Origin: CTSOIL-112 sp049291875
GTDB taxonomy: Bacteria; Pseudomonadota; Gammaproteobacteria; Burkholderiales; Burkholderiaceae
Direction of reading: 5' to 3'
DNA: 64,000 bases
Assembly: GCA_049291875.1 (NCBI GenBank)
Contig: JBATQE010000004.1
Location: 62,001-126,000, forward strand
The notes beneath the pieces were generated by a model, which made no database searches, was not told the origin of the DNA, and saw only the letters and a list, made by a program, of their open reading frames with translations. Both the position numbers and the translations under genes were made by a program. Positions within the stretch are counted from its first letter, which is position 1; each line of letters begins with the position of its first letter. This document shows positions 26,405 to 35,133 of the stretch, in pieces.

Positions 26405-28456
26405 TTATTTTTCCTCGGGGAAAATCTCCTGCTGCCCCGCTTGTTTGGCCAGCATATTTTTCAGCATTTCGATGCGCTGTTTCGGCGTCATTTGCGGTTT
26501 GGCGGGGTGGTTGTCATGCTCATGCAAGCCGTGTTGCATTTCTTTGATGAAACGCGATGCTTGGCGGTTTTCAAAATCGCGCCCACGGCGGCGTTTTTGA
26601 CACCAGGTGATATGCAAACTCAGACGCGCGCGCGTAATACCGACATACATCAGCCGCCGCTCTTCCTCAATGCGCAAGGGGCTTTCGAGCAACTCGTCGC
26701 GCGGCATGTGTGGCAGCAACCCTTCCTCCACGCCCACCAAAAACACATGTGGGTATTCCAGCCCTTTGGCTGCGTGCAGTGTGGACAGCCGCACCGCGTT
26801 GTCCTCGCCTTCGCCTTTGTCCATCATGCTGATCAGCACCATGGATTGAATCACCGCAGACAGCGCCAAGTCGTCCTCGGCCGCACGGCGTTTAACCCAG
26901 CCGATGAAGTCGCTGACGTTACTCCATTTGCTCTGCGCTTGCCGATCGTCAAAGTGGTCGTACAAGTAGCGCTCATACGCGATGGTTTTGAGCAACTCGT
27001 CCAGCAGCGCGCCAGCCTCTTCGCCTTTGGCATGCTCGGCACGCGCTTCAAAGGTGTTAATCAACTCGCCAAATTCATGCAGAGGCTCCAACTGCCGTGG
27101 CGTGGCGCGATTGGCAAAGCCCAATTCAAACAGCGCCTCAAATAGGGAAGTGTTGCGCTCACCCGCATAGTTGCCCAGCAGCTCTAATGTAGCGGCGCCG
27201 ACACCGCGCTTAGGCGTGGTCACCGCGCGAATGAAGGCCGGATCATCCTTGACATTGTTCATCAGGCGAAAATACGCCATCAGGTCGCGAATTTCAGCGC
27301 GATCGAAAAACGATTGTCCACCCGACATCACGTACGGAATACGCTCCTTACGCAAAAACTGCTCGAATACGCGCGCTTGATGATTGCCTCGGTACAAAAT
27401 CGCGTAGTCGGAAAATTTCGCCTGATGCGAGATTTTGTGCGCTTGCAGCCGCATCAGCACATTTTGCGCCTCCAGCTCCTCGTTCTCCATCGGGATCACG
27501 CGAATCGCCTCACCCTCGCCGTGTTCCGACCACAGTTTTTTCTCAAACAGTTTCGGATTATTCGCAATCACCGCATTGGCCGCATTCAAAATCCGCTCGG
27601 TCGAGCGGTAATTTTGCTCCAGTTTAATCAGCTTGATCTGGGGAAAATCGCTTTGCAACAATTTCAAATTATCCAGCGTCGCCCCACGCCACGCATAAAT
27701 CGCCTGATCGTCATCACCCACCGCAGTGAACATCGCGCGCGTGCCGGTCAGCAGCTTGATCAGCTCATACTGCACCGTGTTGGTATCCTGATACTCATCA
27801 ACGAGAATGTAGCGAATTTTCGCCTGCCAACGCGCGCGCACCTCATCGTTATTGCGCAGTAATTCGACCGGCAGGCGAATCAAATCATCAAAATCCACCG
27901 CCTGATAAGCCTGTATGGTCGCGTTGTAATTCACATACACCCGCGCGAATTGCAGTTCGCGTTCATCCGCGGCAATGCGCAGAGCCTGCTCGGGCGTGAC
28001 CTGCGCATTTTTCCACAGTGAAATCGTGCCCTGCATGGCTTTGAGCAAGGCTTTGTCCGTGGTGGCGCTCAACTCCTGCAAGATGGAAAAGCAATCATCC
28101 GAATCCAGAATGGAGAATTTCTCTTTCAGCCCCAAATGCTTGCCCTCGGCACGCAAAAACTTCACCCCAAAGGAGTGAAAGGTCGAGATATTCAACTGCT
28201 TGGCCTCGCGCCCATCCGCGCCACCACCGAGCAATTTCACCACCCGCTCGGCCATTTCTTTCGCGGCCTTATTGGTAAAGGTCACCGCCAAAATATGCTT
28301 GGCCTCATAGCCGCAATCCTGAATCAGGTGCGCGATTTTGCGCGTAATCACCCCCGTCTTGCCACTGCCCGCGCCTGCCAGCACCAAGCACGGCCCGCCC
28401 ATGTAATCGACGGCGGCCTGTTGTTGCGGATTCAGAGTATTTTTTTGCGGTTTCAT
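26405..28456 (-). CDS. rep: ATP-dependent DNA helicase Rep
   Basis: A 683-residue superfamily 1A 3'-5' helicase. Motifs in order: Q-motif LNPQQQAAVDYM, Walker A AGAGSGKTGVITRKI, FTNKAAKEMAERV, Walker B DEYQDTN, GDDDQAIYAWRGA, LEQNYRST, and the C-terminal STLHAAKGLEYPHVFLVG and RRLMYVGITRAR. Length and sequence agree with Rep (about 670 residues) rather than UvrD (about 720). It helps forks pass protein blocks. Start ATG 28456 follows GGAAGGATTC-like sequence only at a distance. Confidence 0.9.
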   Translation of the reverse strand: MKPQKNTLNPQQQAAVDYMGGPCLVLAGAGSGKTGVITRKIAHLIQDCGYEAKHILAVTFTNKAAKEMAERVVKLLGGGADGREAKQLNISTFHSFGVKFLRAEGKHLGLKEKFSILDSDDCFSILQELSATTDKALLKAMQGTISLWKNAQVTPEQALRIAADERELQFARVYVNYNATIQAYQAVDFDDLIRLPVELLRNNDEVRARWQAKIRYILVDEYQDTNTVQYELIKLLTGTRAMFTAVGDDDQAIYAWRGATLDNLKLLQSDFPQIKLIKLEQNYRSTERILNAANAVIANNPKLFEKKLWSEHGEGEAIRVIPMENEELEAQNVLMRLQAHKISHQAKFSDYAILYRGNHQARVFEQFLRKERIPYVMSGGQSFFDRAEIRDLMAYFRLMNNVKDDPAFIRAVTTPKRGVGAATLELLGNYAGERNTSLFEALFELGFANRATPRQLEPLHEFGELINTFEARAEHAKGEEAGALLDELLKTIAYERYLYDHFDDRQAQSKWSNVSDFIGWVKRRAAEDDLALSAVIQSMVLISMMDKGEGEDNAVRLSTLHAAKGLEYPHVFLVGVEEGLLPHMPRDELLESPLRIEEERRLMYVGITRARLSLHITWCQKRRRGRDFENRQASRFIKEMQHGLHEHDNHPAKPQMTPKQRIEMLKNMLAKQAGQQEIFPEEK

Positions 28457-28482
28457 ACGGAAGGATTCTGGCTAAAGCAATA

Positions 28483-28523
28483 AAAAAGCACTCGTCAAAC
28501 CTCAGCGAGTGCATTGTTTTTTT
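28483..28523. terminator. Bidirectional terminator-like hairpin between two divergent genes
   Basis: GCACTCG (28488-28494) pairs with CGAGTGC (28506-28512) around an 11-base loop, with an A-run before and a T-run after, so it could terminate in both directions. It lies 32 bp upstream of the rep start and 150 bp upstream of the lysE-family start, where no gene ends. Confidence 0.6.
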
Positions 28524-28664
28524 GAACTGGTGCTATTTTAACTGGAATACCGTCCAATCGCTATGCCAAACATCATATTTCAACCAAGGCAATTTCCTTC
28601 AATACGAAAATAATTGCACTGTCTATCATCCGCATACCTTTGATTAAACTTCTAGGAGCGCATG

Positions 28665-29261
28665 ATGAGCTTTCAATTATTTTTATCCATGGCCGCCTTT
28701 GCTTTGGCCTCATCCATCAGCCCAGGACCGGTAAATGTCGTGTCGGTCACATTGGGTGTGAAGCATGGATTTCGCGCAGCGATGCGGCATGTGAGTGGTG
28801 CAACGATTGGCTTTACCTTACTACTTTTGATCATCGGTTTAGGTGTAAATGCACTGTTGTGGCGTTTCCCTGCTTTGACCAATGGCATTAAATGGGCGGG
28901 GGTGGCCTTTCTTCTGTACATGGCTGTGCAATTGGCACGCGATGATGGCAATATCAGCGAATCGAAACACACGCGTCAGTCATCGTATTGGCACGGCGCG
29001 CTGATGCAATGGCTCAACCCAAAAGCATGGCTGGCCTCGATTGCAGGTATGGGGGCTTATACGGGCAATGGAGAGACGCGTTTGGTATTGCAATTTACCT
29101 TAATTTATTTTGTCGTTTGTTACGCGTCATTGGCGGTTTGGGCGTATGCAGGCGCTTACTTAAAACGCTATTTGCAAAATCCACGTCATATGCGTTGGTT
29201 CAATCGCACAATGTCAGCGCTATTGGTACTCAGTTGCGTGTATTTGATTGTAGCCGACTAA
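28665..29261 (+). CDS. LysE/RhtB-family amino-acid exporter
   Basis: A 198-residue inner-membrane protein with about six hydrophobic segments. The family motif SISPGPVNVVSVTLGVKHG lies near the N-terminus and the WLNPKAWLAS motif in the middle. LysE/RhtB proteins export amino acids or their analogues. Two ATGs lie in tandem (28662, 28665); the second is six bases from AGGAG and is preferred. It converges with an AraC-type regulator three bases away, which may control it. Confidence 0.88.
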   Translation: MSFQLFLSMAAFALASSISPGPVNVVSVTLGVKHGFRAAMRHVSGATIGFTLLLLIIGLGVNALLWRFPALTNGIKWAGVAFLLYMAVQLARDDGNISESKHTRQSSYWHGALMQWLNPKAWLASIAGMGAYTGNGETRLVLQFTLIYFVVCYASLAVWAYAGAYLKRYLQNPRHMRWFNRTMSALLVLSCVYLIVAD

Positions 29262-29264
29262 GCA

Positions 29265-30074
29265 TCAAACCGTTCGATACTGTACCGGCGTGGCGGCAAC
29301 CAAGCGTTTGAACTGCCGCTGAAAGTGCGCTTGGTCGGCAAAGCCCGCATCCAGCGCAATTTGCGCGAGCGCATCACCGGCTTTGAGTCGCTGTTGCGCA
29401 TACAAAATGCGGCTGTTGGTCAAATACGCATGCGGTGTCATGCCGTGGTAGGCTTTGAATGTGCGAATAAGATAGGATTGACTCAACCCCGATGCCGCAC
29501 AAATTGCCTCCAGCGTGAGGTTATCGGTGCAATGCGTATGAATGAACTGCGCCGCCTGCTCCAAACGCGCATTGTGCAGCGTCTGCTCTGGCGGAACAAA
29601 CTCCAATTGCTGATGCAATAGAACAAAAAACTCAACCAAAGCACTGTGCTTGAACAACTCATCCAAATCTGTGGCAAATAACTGTTCGTGCATGGAAACG
29701 AATGCACGATACACCTGCACATGGGTCGTCACCAAAGTCTTGAACTCATGAAAACTCACGCCGTCGCTCAGTCCTAACTCCGCCTGTAACTGCATTAACC
29801 ACGGCGCATCGACATACAACATACGATACGCCCACAAGTCATTTTCTATCGGATTGCAGGCGTGTGCAAGGCGGGGATTCATCAGCACCACCGTGCCTTC
29901 ACTCACCTCCTGCTCGCCATATTGATGCCAATAGATGCTGCGGCCACGCGTAATCGCGCCAATCGAAAAATCAGAATGGCTGTGTGGTTCGTAGCAAACC
30001 AAGCGTCCGTCATCAACCGTGCGCGCCTCCACAAAAGGCAATGCATCATCACGCCAAAATTTCGGACTGCTCAT
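29265..30074 (-). CDS. AraC-family transcriptional regulator
   Basis: A 269-residue regulator: an N-terminal cupin-type AraC ligand domain (PHSHSDFSIGAITRG, LMNPRLAHACNP) and a C-terminal double helix-turn-helix (LTLEAICAASGLSQSYLIRTFKAYH; second part AQIALDAGFADQAHFQRQFKRLV), shown here in pieces. Start ATG 30074 follows GAGGAGGGTCA. It converges on the LysE-type exporter, a frequent pairing, so it may sense an exported metabolite. The ligand is unknown. Confidence 0.88.
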   Translation of the reverse strand: MSSPKFWRDDALPFVEARTVDDGRLVCYEPHSHSDFSIGAITRGRSIYWHQYGEQEVSEGTVVLMNPRLAHACNPIENDLWAYRMLYVDAPWLMQLQAELGLSDGVSFHEFKTLVTTHVQVYRAFVSMHEQLFATDLDELFKHSALVEFFVLLHQQLEFVPPEQTLHNARLEQAAQFIHTHCTDNLTLEAICAASGLSQSYLIRTFKAYHGMTPHAYLTNSRILYAQQRLKAGDALAQIALDAGFADQAHFQRQFKRLVAATPVQYRTV

Positions 30075-30123
30075 TGACCCTCCTCATGGTTCATCATCGT
30101 GCACGTGATGACTCAAATACCGC

Positions 30124-30792
30124 TCACGCCACACTCGCCAAGCAAAAATAACGTGAGCCGGGCGCGCCGTTGGTTTGCCCATGATGCGCATTGACTTGAT
30201 GCAGCCAATCACCCTCAATGCGATTAAAACCCGCGCAGCGCAGCATATACGCCAGCGTTGCGCGCGTCTGTACACAGGCCAGTGGCAAGGCATCCACCAA
30301 TGCCGCATCCGACCAACCCGCGCGTGGCCAGATGCCTTCGATAATCAGCAAGCGCCCACCGGGATTCAAACGACTGCGCAAATCAGCAAAAGTGACTATC
30401 GGATCAGCGAAATAGCACGCCGACTGGCGCGCAGCGATGAGATCAAAGCCGGTTAAGCTCAAATCCTGTAATTGCTCCGCCGTACCCACCACGCAATTCA
30501 TCGGTGGCAAGGCGGTATTGTCTGGATGTATGCGCGCCTGTTCCAACATCACCGCCGACGGCTCTACCGCCGTGACGGCAAATCCGTTTTTCGCCAAAAA
30601 CCGCGAAAATACGCCCGTGCCCGCACCCAAATCCAGCGCGGTAGCATTCGGCGGTGTGAGCACATCAAAAACGCTGGACAAATCGGCCATCCATGCGCTG
30701 AACTCATCCGCAGCGATGGCGTGACCGTCTTGTGCTTCATAATCGGATGCGCCTGCGTCGTATAAGGAGGTAATTCGATTTTGTGGGTTCAT
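30124..30792 (-). CDS. Class I SAM-dependent methyltransferase
   Basis: A 222-residue protein with SAM-binding motif I ALDLGAGTGVFSRFL, acidic motif VTAVEPSAVML and GGRLLIIEGIWPRAGW. It resembles small-molecule methyltransferases of the Methyltransf_11/25 type. The acceptor cannot be told. It follows mnmA by 15 bp on the same strand and is probably co-transcribed. Confidence 0.8.
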   Translation of the reverse strand: MNPQNRITSLYDAGASDYEAQDGHAIAADEFSAWMADLSSVFDVLTPPNATALDLGAGTGVFSRFLAKNGFAVTAVEPSAVMLEQARIHPDNTALPPMNCVVGTAEQLQDLSLTGFDLIAARQSACYFADPIVTFADLRSRLNPGGRLLIIEGIWPRAGWSDAALVDALPLACVQTRATLAYMLRCAGFNRIEGDWLHQVNAHHGQTNGAPGSRYFCLASVA

Positions 30793-30807
30793 AGCGCGCT
30801 CGCAGTG

Positions 30808-31908
30808 TCAGAGTGGAGATAAATCGGTATTCGCCGAGGCAATCACACCACCACCCAAACACACCTCGCCATCATACAGCACGGCGTATTGCCCCGGAGT
30901 GACCGCCCACTGTGGCTGTGGAAAGTCGAGTGTGAAGTGCTGCGCATCGTGCACGCTCAATCGGCACGGCGCATCGCTTTGGCGATAGCGGGTTTTCGCG
31001 GCAATCTCGAAATTCTGCGGCGCATGTCCGGCAATCCATGAGGCGTCTTCGGCGTGCAGTTGGGTTGAGAGTAGCGCTGGATGATCGTGCCCTTGCGCGA
31101 CGTAGAGGATATTGTTTTCCAGGTCTTTGTGCGCGGCGAACCACGGCTCGCCCGTGCCTTTTTTATCACCGCCAATACCGATGCCTTTGCGTTGACCGTA
31201 GGTGTAGAACGAGAGTCCGACGTGCTCGCCGACCGTGCGACCATCCAGCGTTTTCATCGCACCGGGATGCGTCGGCAAGTAGCGATTGAGAAAGTCGCGG
31301 AACGGCCGCTCGCCGATGAAGCAAATGCCGGTGGAGTCTTTTTTCGCGGCGTTGGACAGCCCGAGCTGATGCGCGATGTCGCGCACTTGGGTTTTCGGCA
31401 TTTCACCGAGCGGGAATAGGGTTTTGGACAGTTGCGCTTGATTCAGACGGTGCAAAAAGTAGCTTTGGTCTTTGCTCGCGTCCAAGCCTTTGAGCAATTG
31501 ATAGTGGCCATTCACTTCGCGCACGCGCGCATAGTGGCCGGTGGCGATCAACTCGGCACCGAGACTCATGGCGTAGTCGAGAAAGGCTTTGAATTTGATT
31601 TCCGCATTGCACAGCACGTCGGGATTCGGGGTGCGGCCAGCGCTGTATTCACGCAGAAACTCAGCGAATACACGGTCTTTGTACTCGGCGGCGAAGTTGA
31701 CCGCTTCGATGTCCACGCCAACGGTATCGGCCACCGATGCGGCGTCGATCCAGTCTTGGCGTGAGGAGCAGTACTCGGAGTCGTCATCGTCTTCCCAGTT
31801 TTTCATGAATAGACCAATGACCTCGTAGCCCTGCTGTTTGAGCAACCACGCGGTCACAGAGGAGTCCACCCCGCCGGACATGCCGACGACGACACGCTGT
31901 TTGCTCAT
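30808..31908 (-). CDS. mnmA: tRNA-specific 2-thiouridylase MnmA
   Basis: A 366-residue enzyme that thiolates U34 in tRNA-Lys, -Glu and -Gln. The PP-loop GMSGGVDSSVTAWLLK is at the N-terminus; the two catalytic cysteines are in NPDVLCNAEIKF and STGICFIGER. The C-terminal domain has HDAQHFTLDFPQPQWAVTPGQ and VLYDGEVCLGGG. It is four bases downstream of the NUDIX gene, so the two are in one transcript, as in many betaproteobacteria. Confidence 0.96.
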   Translation of the reverse strand: MSKQRVVVGMSGGVDSSVTAWLLKQQGYEVIGLFMKNWEDDDDSEYCSSRQDWIDAASVADTVGVDIEAVNFAAEYKDRVFAEFLREYSAGRTPNPDVLCNAEIKFKAFLDYAMSLGAELIATGHYARVREVNGHYQLLKGLDASKDQSYFLHRLNQAQLSKTLFPLGEMPKTQVRDIAHQLGLSNAAKKDSTGICFIGERPFRDFLNRYLPTHPGAMKTLDGRTVGEHVGLSFYTYGQRKGIGIGGDKKGTGEPWFAAHKDLENNILYVAQGHDHPALLSTQLHAEDASWIAGHAPQNFEIAAKTRYRQSDAPCRLSVHDAQHFTLDFPQPQWAVTPGQYAVLYDGEVCLGGGVIASANTDLSPL

Positions 31909-31912
31909 AGGT

Positions 31913-32398
31913 TTAGCCTCGCAGATCGGTGATGTGCGCTAATTCCATGCGGCGACCGGCTTGGTAGTCGCGCAGGCATTGCGACACAATTGCGTTGCGA
32001 TGCATGGACTCGTTGGCCATGATTTCGTCGTAGGTCAACCATTCCGCGCCGATGATGCCTTCGTCCAGATCATGCGACACGGCGCTTTCGCCAACCGTAC
32101 CAATGAAGGTGAAACGCAAATAGGTGATGTCTTTGTCCCAGCGATCCGATACATAAATGCCAAGCAGCGCGCTCGGTACAAAGGCGTAACCGGACTCTTC
32201 CAAAACTTCGCGTTGAACCGCCTCAATCAGGCTTTCGTTCGCCTCCCAGTGTCCGGCGGGCTGATTGATTTTGACGCCGCGACGGGTCTCTTCGCGCACC
32301 ATGAGGAAACGTTTTTCGTCGCCAAACATGCGCTCAACCACGGCAGCCACAGTCACGTGCGGCGTCCAAACGGGGAAATTTCTACGGATTTTGTGCAT
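31913..32398 (-). CDS. NUDIX hydrolase (NudJ-like phosphatase)
   Basis: A 161-residue NUDIX protein with the box GHWEANESLIEAVQREVLEE followed by SGY, and PHVTVAAVVER at the N-terminus as in NudJ, which hydrolyses hydroxymethylpyrimidine diphosphate and nucleoside di/triphosphates. I start it at ATG 32398; an in-frame GTG at 32425 lies within an 11-bp inverted-repeat arm and would add nine residues. Neither start has a strong ribosome site. It is directly upstream of mnmA. Confidence 0.85.
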   Translation of the reverse strand: MHKIRRNFPVWTPHVTVAAVVERMFGDEKRFLMVREETRRGVKINQPAGHWEANESLIEAVQREVLEESGYAFVPSALLGIYVSDRWDKDITYLRFTFIGTVGESAVSHDLDEGIIGAEWLTYDEIMANESMHRNAIVSQCLRDYQAGRRMELAHITDLRG

Positions 32399-32410
32399 AT
32401 CGTTCACTTT

Positions 32411-32508
32411 GCAGGGTTCTGTCACGACGGGCGTGAACCAATTCGAATTAACCGCTTATTTTACCACACTCACCTATATCAAAAACATGACAGACGTCAG
32501 AACCCTGC
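32411..32508. repeat. Perfect 11-bp inverted repeat flanking the NUDIX gene start region
   Basis: GCAGGGTTCTG (32411-32421) and CAGAACCCTGC (32498-32508) are perfect complements 76 bp apart, between feoB and the NUDIX gene. They could be paired operators or a long-range RNA stem in the leader of the NUDIX-mnmA transcript. Confidence 0.5.
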
Positions 32509-32553
32509 GGATAGTTGCCCAATGCGTGTACAAATGGCACTACTTTTTTAAAC

Positions 32554-34488
32554 CTACAGCCACGCCAGCGCAACGCGATAGGTGATGAACGAGGCCAAAT
32601 ACGCCAGCACGAACAAATATCCCATCGTGATCAACGGCATTTTCCAGCCGCCGGTTTCGCGCTTGATCGCCGCAATCGTCGACAAACACTGCGGCGCGAA
32701 CACAAACCACGCCAAAAGTGAATACGCCGTCGCCAGCGACCACTGCTGTGCAATGATGGACGACAGTGCAGCACCCGCATCATCGCCTGCGATCGAATAC
32801 ACCGTGCCCAGCGCGCTGACCAGCACCTCACGCGCCGCCAATCCGGGAATCAGCGCCACACTGATTTGCCAATTAAAACCAATAGGCGCGAACACATAAT
32901 TGAGCACATGGCCAATCATACCGGCGAAGCTGTACTCAATCGCCGGCCCAGTCGCGCCATCCGGCGCGGTTGGGAACGACGCCAAAAACCACATGATAAC
33001 GGTCAAGGTCAAAATAATGCCACCGACCCGACGCAAAAAGATCGCCACGCGTTGCCACAGACCGAGCAATAAATTTTTCCAACTCGGCGCATGATAATCC
33101 GGCAGCTCCAGCATCAAGGTGCGACGGTGTTTGTTTTGCCCAAACCACTGCAACACCCACGCCACCACAAACGCACCAATGATCCCCGCGAAATATAGGA
33201 TGAACAAAGCCACGCCCTGCGCGTTTACACCCCAGCCGAACTCACGCGCCGGAATAAACGCACCGATCAGCAAGGCATATACCGGCAGCCGCGCCGAGCA
33301 GGTCATCAGCGGCGCAATCAAAATCGTCACCAAACGATCGCGCGGATTGGCAATCGTACGCGTCGCCATGATCCCCGGAATCGCGCAGGCAAAGCTCGAA
33401 AGCAGCGGAATGAACGAGCGTCCCGACAGACCCACCGTCCCCATCACTCGATCGAGCAGCAGCGCCGCGCGCGGCAAATAGCCCGTTTCCTCCAACAGCA
33501 GAATAAAGAAAAACAGCACGATGATCTGCGGCAAAAACACCAATACCCCGCCGACACCGGCCACCAAGCCATCCACCACAAAGCTGCGCAAGATGCCATC
33601 AGGCAATAAACCGCCGAGCCACTCGCCAACCGTGGTGGTCGCGGTTTCGATCAAACCCATCGGCCATTCAGACCACGAAAAAACCGCTTGGAAAATCACG
33701 AACAGCAACAAAGCCAGCGTGACCGAGCCGAACAGCGGATGCAACACCCAGCGATCAATCTGATCCGAAAGCGTCATCGGCATGGCTTGTTCCAAATTCA
33801 ATTCGCGCAAAATCGTGCGTACCTGCGCCTGATCGTCATGTTGTTCCGTATGAGCATTCTCATGCGCTGCTACGCGCACATCGCCCCCATGACTATCCCC
33901 ATGCTCACGTGCATGGGGATGATGAAGCGGATGCGCGGGTGGCGGCGTGAGCTGTTTCACATCCGATAAAACCGTGACCAATTCGCCCACGCCACCGTTT
34001 TTCACCCCGACCGTTTCCACCACAGGCACACCGAGACGACGACTCAATACCGCTTTATCAATCGTGATACCGCGTCGTTTCGCCACATCACTCATGTTCA
34101 ATGCGACGATCATCGGGATATCCAAACGTTGCACCGACAGCACCAGACGCAGACCTCGGCGCAGATTGGTCGCATTCAACACGCAGACCACATAATCGGG
34201 GCGTTTCTCACCACGCGCTTTGCCCGCCAGCACATCGCACGTCACCTGCTCATCGGGTGAGCGCGGATACAGGCTGTAGGTGCCGGGCAAATCGAGAATA
34301 CGCAGGGTTTGCCCTGAGGGCGCGGTAAAGCGCCCTTCTTTGCGCTCCACCGTGACACCGGCGTAGTTCGCTACTTTTTGACGACTGCCGGTCAAGGCAT
34401 TAAAAATCGCGGTCTTGCCGCAATTGGGATTGCCCACCAAGGCGACCAATGCGCCACTGGGGAATAAATGAATCGTCTGTTCGGTCAT
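32554..34488 (-). CDS. feoB: Ferrous iron transport protein B FeoB
   Basis: A 644-residue Fe(II) transporter. N-terminal G domain: G1 GNPNCGKTAIFN, G3 DLPGTYSL, G4 LNMSD; then a His-rich segment (about 190-215, many HP/HAHE repeats) and the membrane part with two Gate domains (LLEETGYLPRAALLLDRVM, FACAIPGIMATRTI, IPGLAAREVLVSALG). Its ATG overlaps the feoA stop as ATGA. FeoB family members are often 750-800 residues, so this is a compact form. The insertion rich in histidine between G and membrane parts may bind metal. Confidence 0.95.
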   Translation of the reverse strand: MTEQTIHLFPSGALVALVGNPNCGKTAIFNALTGSRQKVANYAGVTVERKEGRFTAPSGQTLRILDLPGTYSLYPRSPDEQVTCDVLAGKARGEKRPDYVVCVLNATNLRRGLRLVLSVQRLDIPMIVALNMSDVAKRRGITIDKAVLSRRLGVPVVETVGVKNGGVGELVTVLSDVKQLTPPPAHPLHHPHAREHGDSHGGDVRVAAHENAHTEQHDDQAQVRTILRELNLEQAMPMTLSDQIDRWVLHPLFGSVTLALLLFVIFQAVFSWSEWPMGLIETATTTVGEWLGGLLPDGILRSFVVDGLVAGVGGVLVFLPQIIVLFFFILLLEETGYLPRAALLLDRVMGTVGLSGRSFIPLLSSFACAIPGIMATRTIANPRDRLVTILIAPLMTCSARLPVYALLIGAFIPAREFGWGVNAQGVALFILYFAGIIGAFVVAWVLQWFGQNKHRRTLMLELPDYHAPSWKNLLLGLWQRVAIFLRRVGGIILTLTVIMWFLASFPTAPDGATGPAIEYSFAGMIGHVLNYVFAPIGFNWQISVALIPGLAAREVLVSALGTVYSIAGDDAGAALSSIIAQQWSLATAYSLLAWFVFAPQCLSTIAAIKRETGGWKMPLITMGYLFVLAYLASFITYRVALAWL

Positions 34489-34784
34489 ATGCGGCTTTCG
34501 GAATTCGGTTCGGCAGACGCTGTGTTGGCCTCATGATCCAGCACATCTACCCAAATGCACGCAGCCTCCTCGGGATGCAGCGCAAAGGTCGAGTGACCGA
34601 CACGCACCACCACCGCACCTTTGCGCAGTAGTGAGCGCCGACGCACGGTGACGTGTTCACCTTGTAAAAAGCCGATTTCCTCCAGCCACGGTTGCCAATC
34701 GCCCGCATCGGCGGGTACGCGCAGTTGTCGGATGATCAGATCCTGACCAACCGGCGCTTGGTTTAAATTGAGTAATGAAGTCAT
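34485..34784 (-). CDS. feoA: Ferrous iron transport protein A FeoA
   Basis: A 99-residue SH3-like protein (EEIGFLQGEHVTVRR, VVVRVGHSTFALHPEEA) needed for FeoB function. I start at ATG 34784 because the family begins about here, but the ribosome site is weak. The frame stays open for 40 further codons upstream (to a GTG at 34904), and this stretch is rich in cysteine. Stop TGA overlaps the feoB ATG. A Fur box and promoter lie 170-215 bp upstream. No feoC was seen. Confidence 0.88.
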   Translation of the reverse strand: MTSLLNLNQAPVGQDLIIRQLRVPADAGDWQPWLEEIGFLQGEHVTVRRRSLLRKGAVVVRVGHSTFALHPEEAACIWVDVLDHEANTASAEPNSESRI

Positions 34785-34951
34785 AAGTCGCTTGCTGCCA
34801 CAGGTATGTGATACTGCGTTATGGTGGCATACGAGAGGTAAGTTGACGCAACAACCGCAGCATTGTCGGCGATTGAATGGAACCAAGAGCATGAAACAAA
34901 ACACTCAATCCGCGCAATACCCTCTGTAAAGCCAAGGTTATTTTCGACGCT

Positions 34952-35000
34952 ATTATAGCGCAAGCATGCTTTGATATAAATGCAAATTATTATCATTAAC
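34952..35000 (-). promoter_or_regulatory. feoAB promoter with Fur box
   Basis: On the minus strand GTTAATGATAATAATTTGC (34982-35000) matches 15 of 19 positions of the E. coli Fur consensus. Downstream is TTTATA, 17 bp, TATAAT (-10 at 34952-34957). The Fur box lies just upstream of the -35, so iron-loaded Fur would block transcription. The transcript would have an unusually long leader of about 160 nt before feoA. Confidence 0.75.
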
Positions 35001-35038
35001 CGTGTTGTTGTTTGGGTTTATACCAAAAAACAACGGTT

Positions 35039-35062
35039 GTTCATGAACAATGCTTCATGAAC
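35039..35062. repeat. Two tandem TTCATGAA palindromes upstream of the feo promoter
   Basis: GTTCATGAAC (35039-35048) and CTTCATGAAC (35053-35062) lie in direct repeat with 14-bp period, about 40 bp upstream of the Fur box. Each is a near-perfect palindrome and may bind a dimeric regulator. Confidence 0.45.
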
Positions 35063-35070
35063 TATTAATA

Positions 35071-35104
35071 AACAAAACCCCCACATATTTGCGGGGGTTT
35101 TGTT
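35071..35104 (-). terminator. Terminator of the liv operon
   Basis: AACAAAACCCCC and GGGGGTTTTGTT form a 12-bp stem with a ten-base loop, 30 bp after the livF stop. The T-rich side reads as a terminator on the minus strand. Confidence 0.85.
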
Positions 35105-35133
35105 GACCCATAATGACTTGAATCCGTCAAAAA

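Noticed and set aside
26141..27145. 334-codon open frame running from the repeat block into the 3' part of rep on the opposite strand
   Set aside because: It translates terminator hairpins and repeat sequence, then the antisense of rep.
30472..30765. 97-codon frame antisense to the methyltransferase
   Set aside because: Shadow of the real gene on the other strand.
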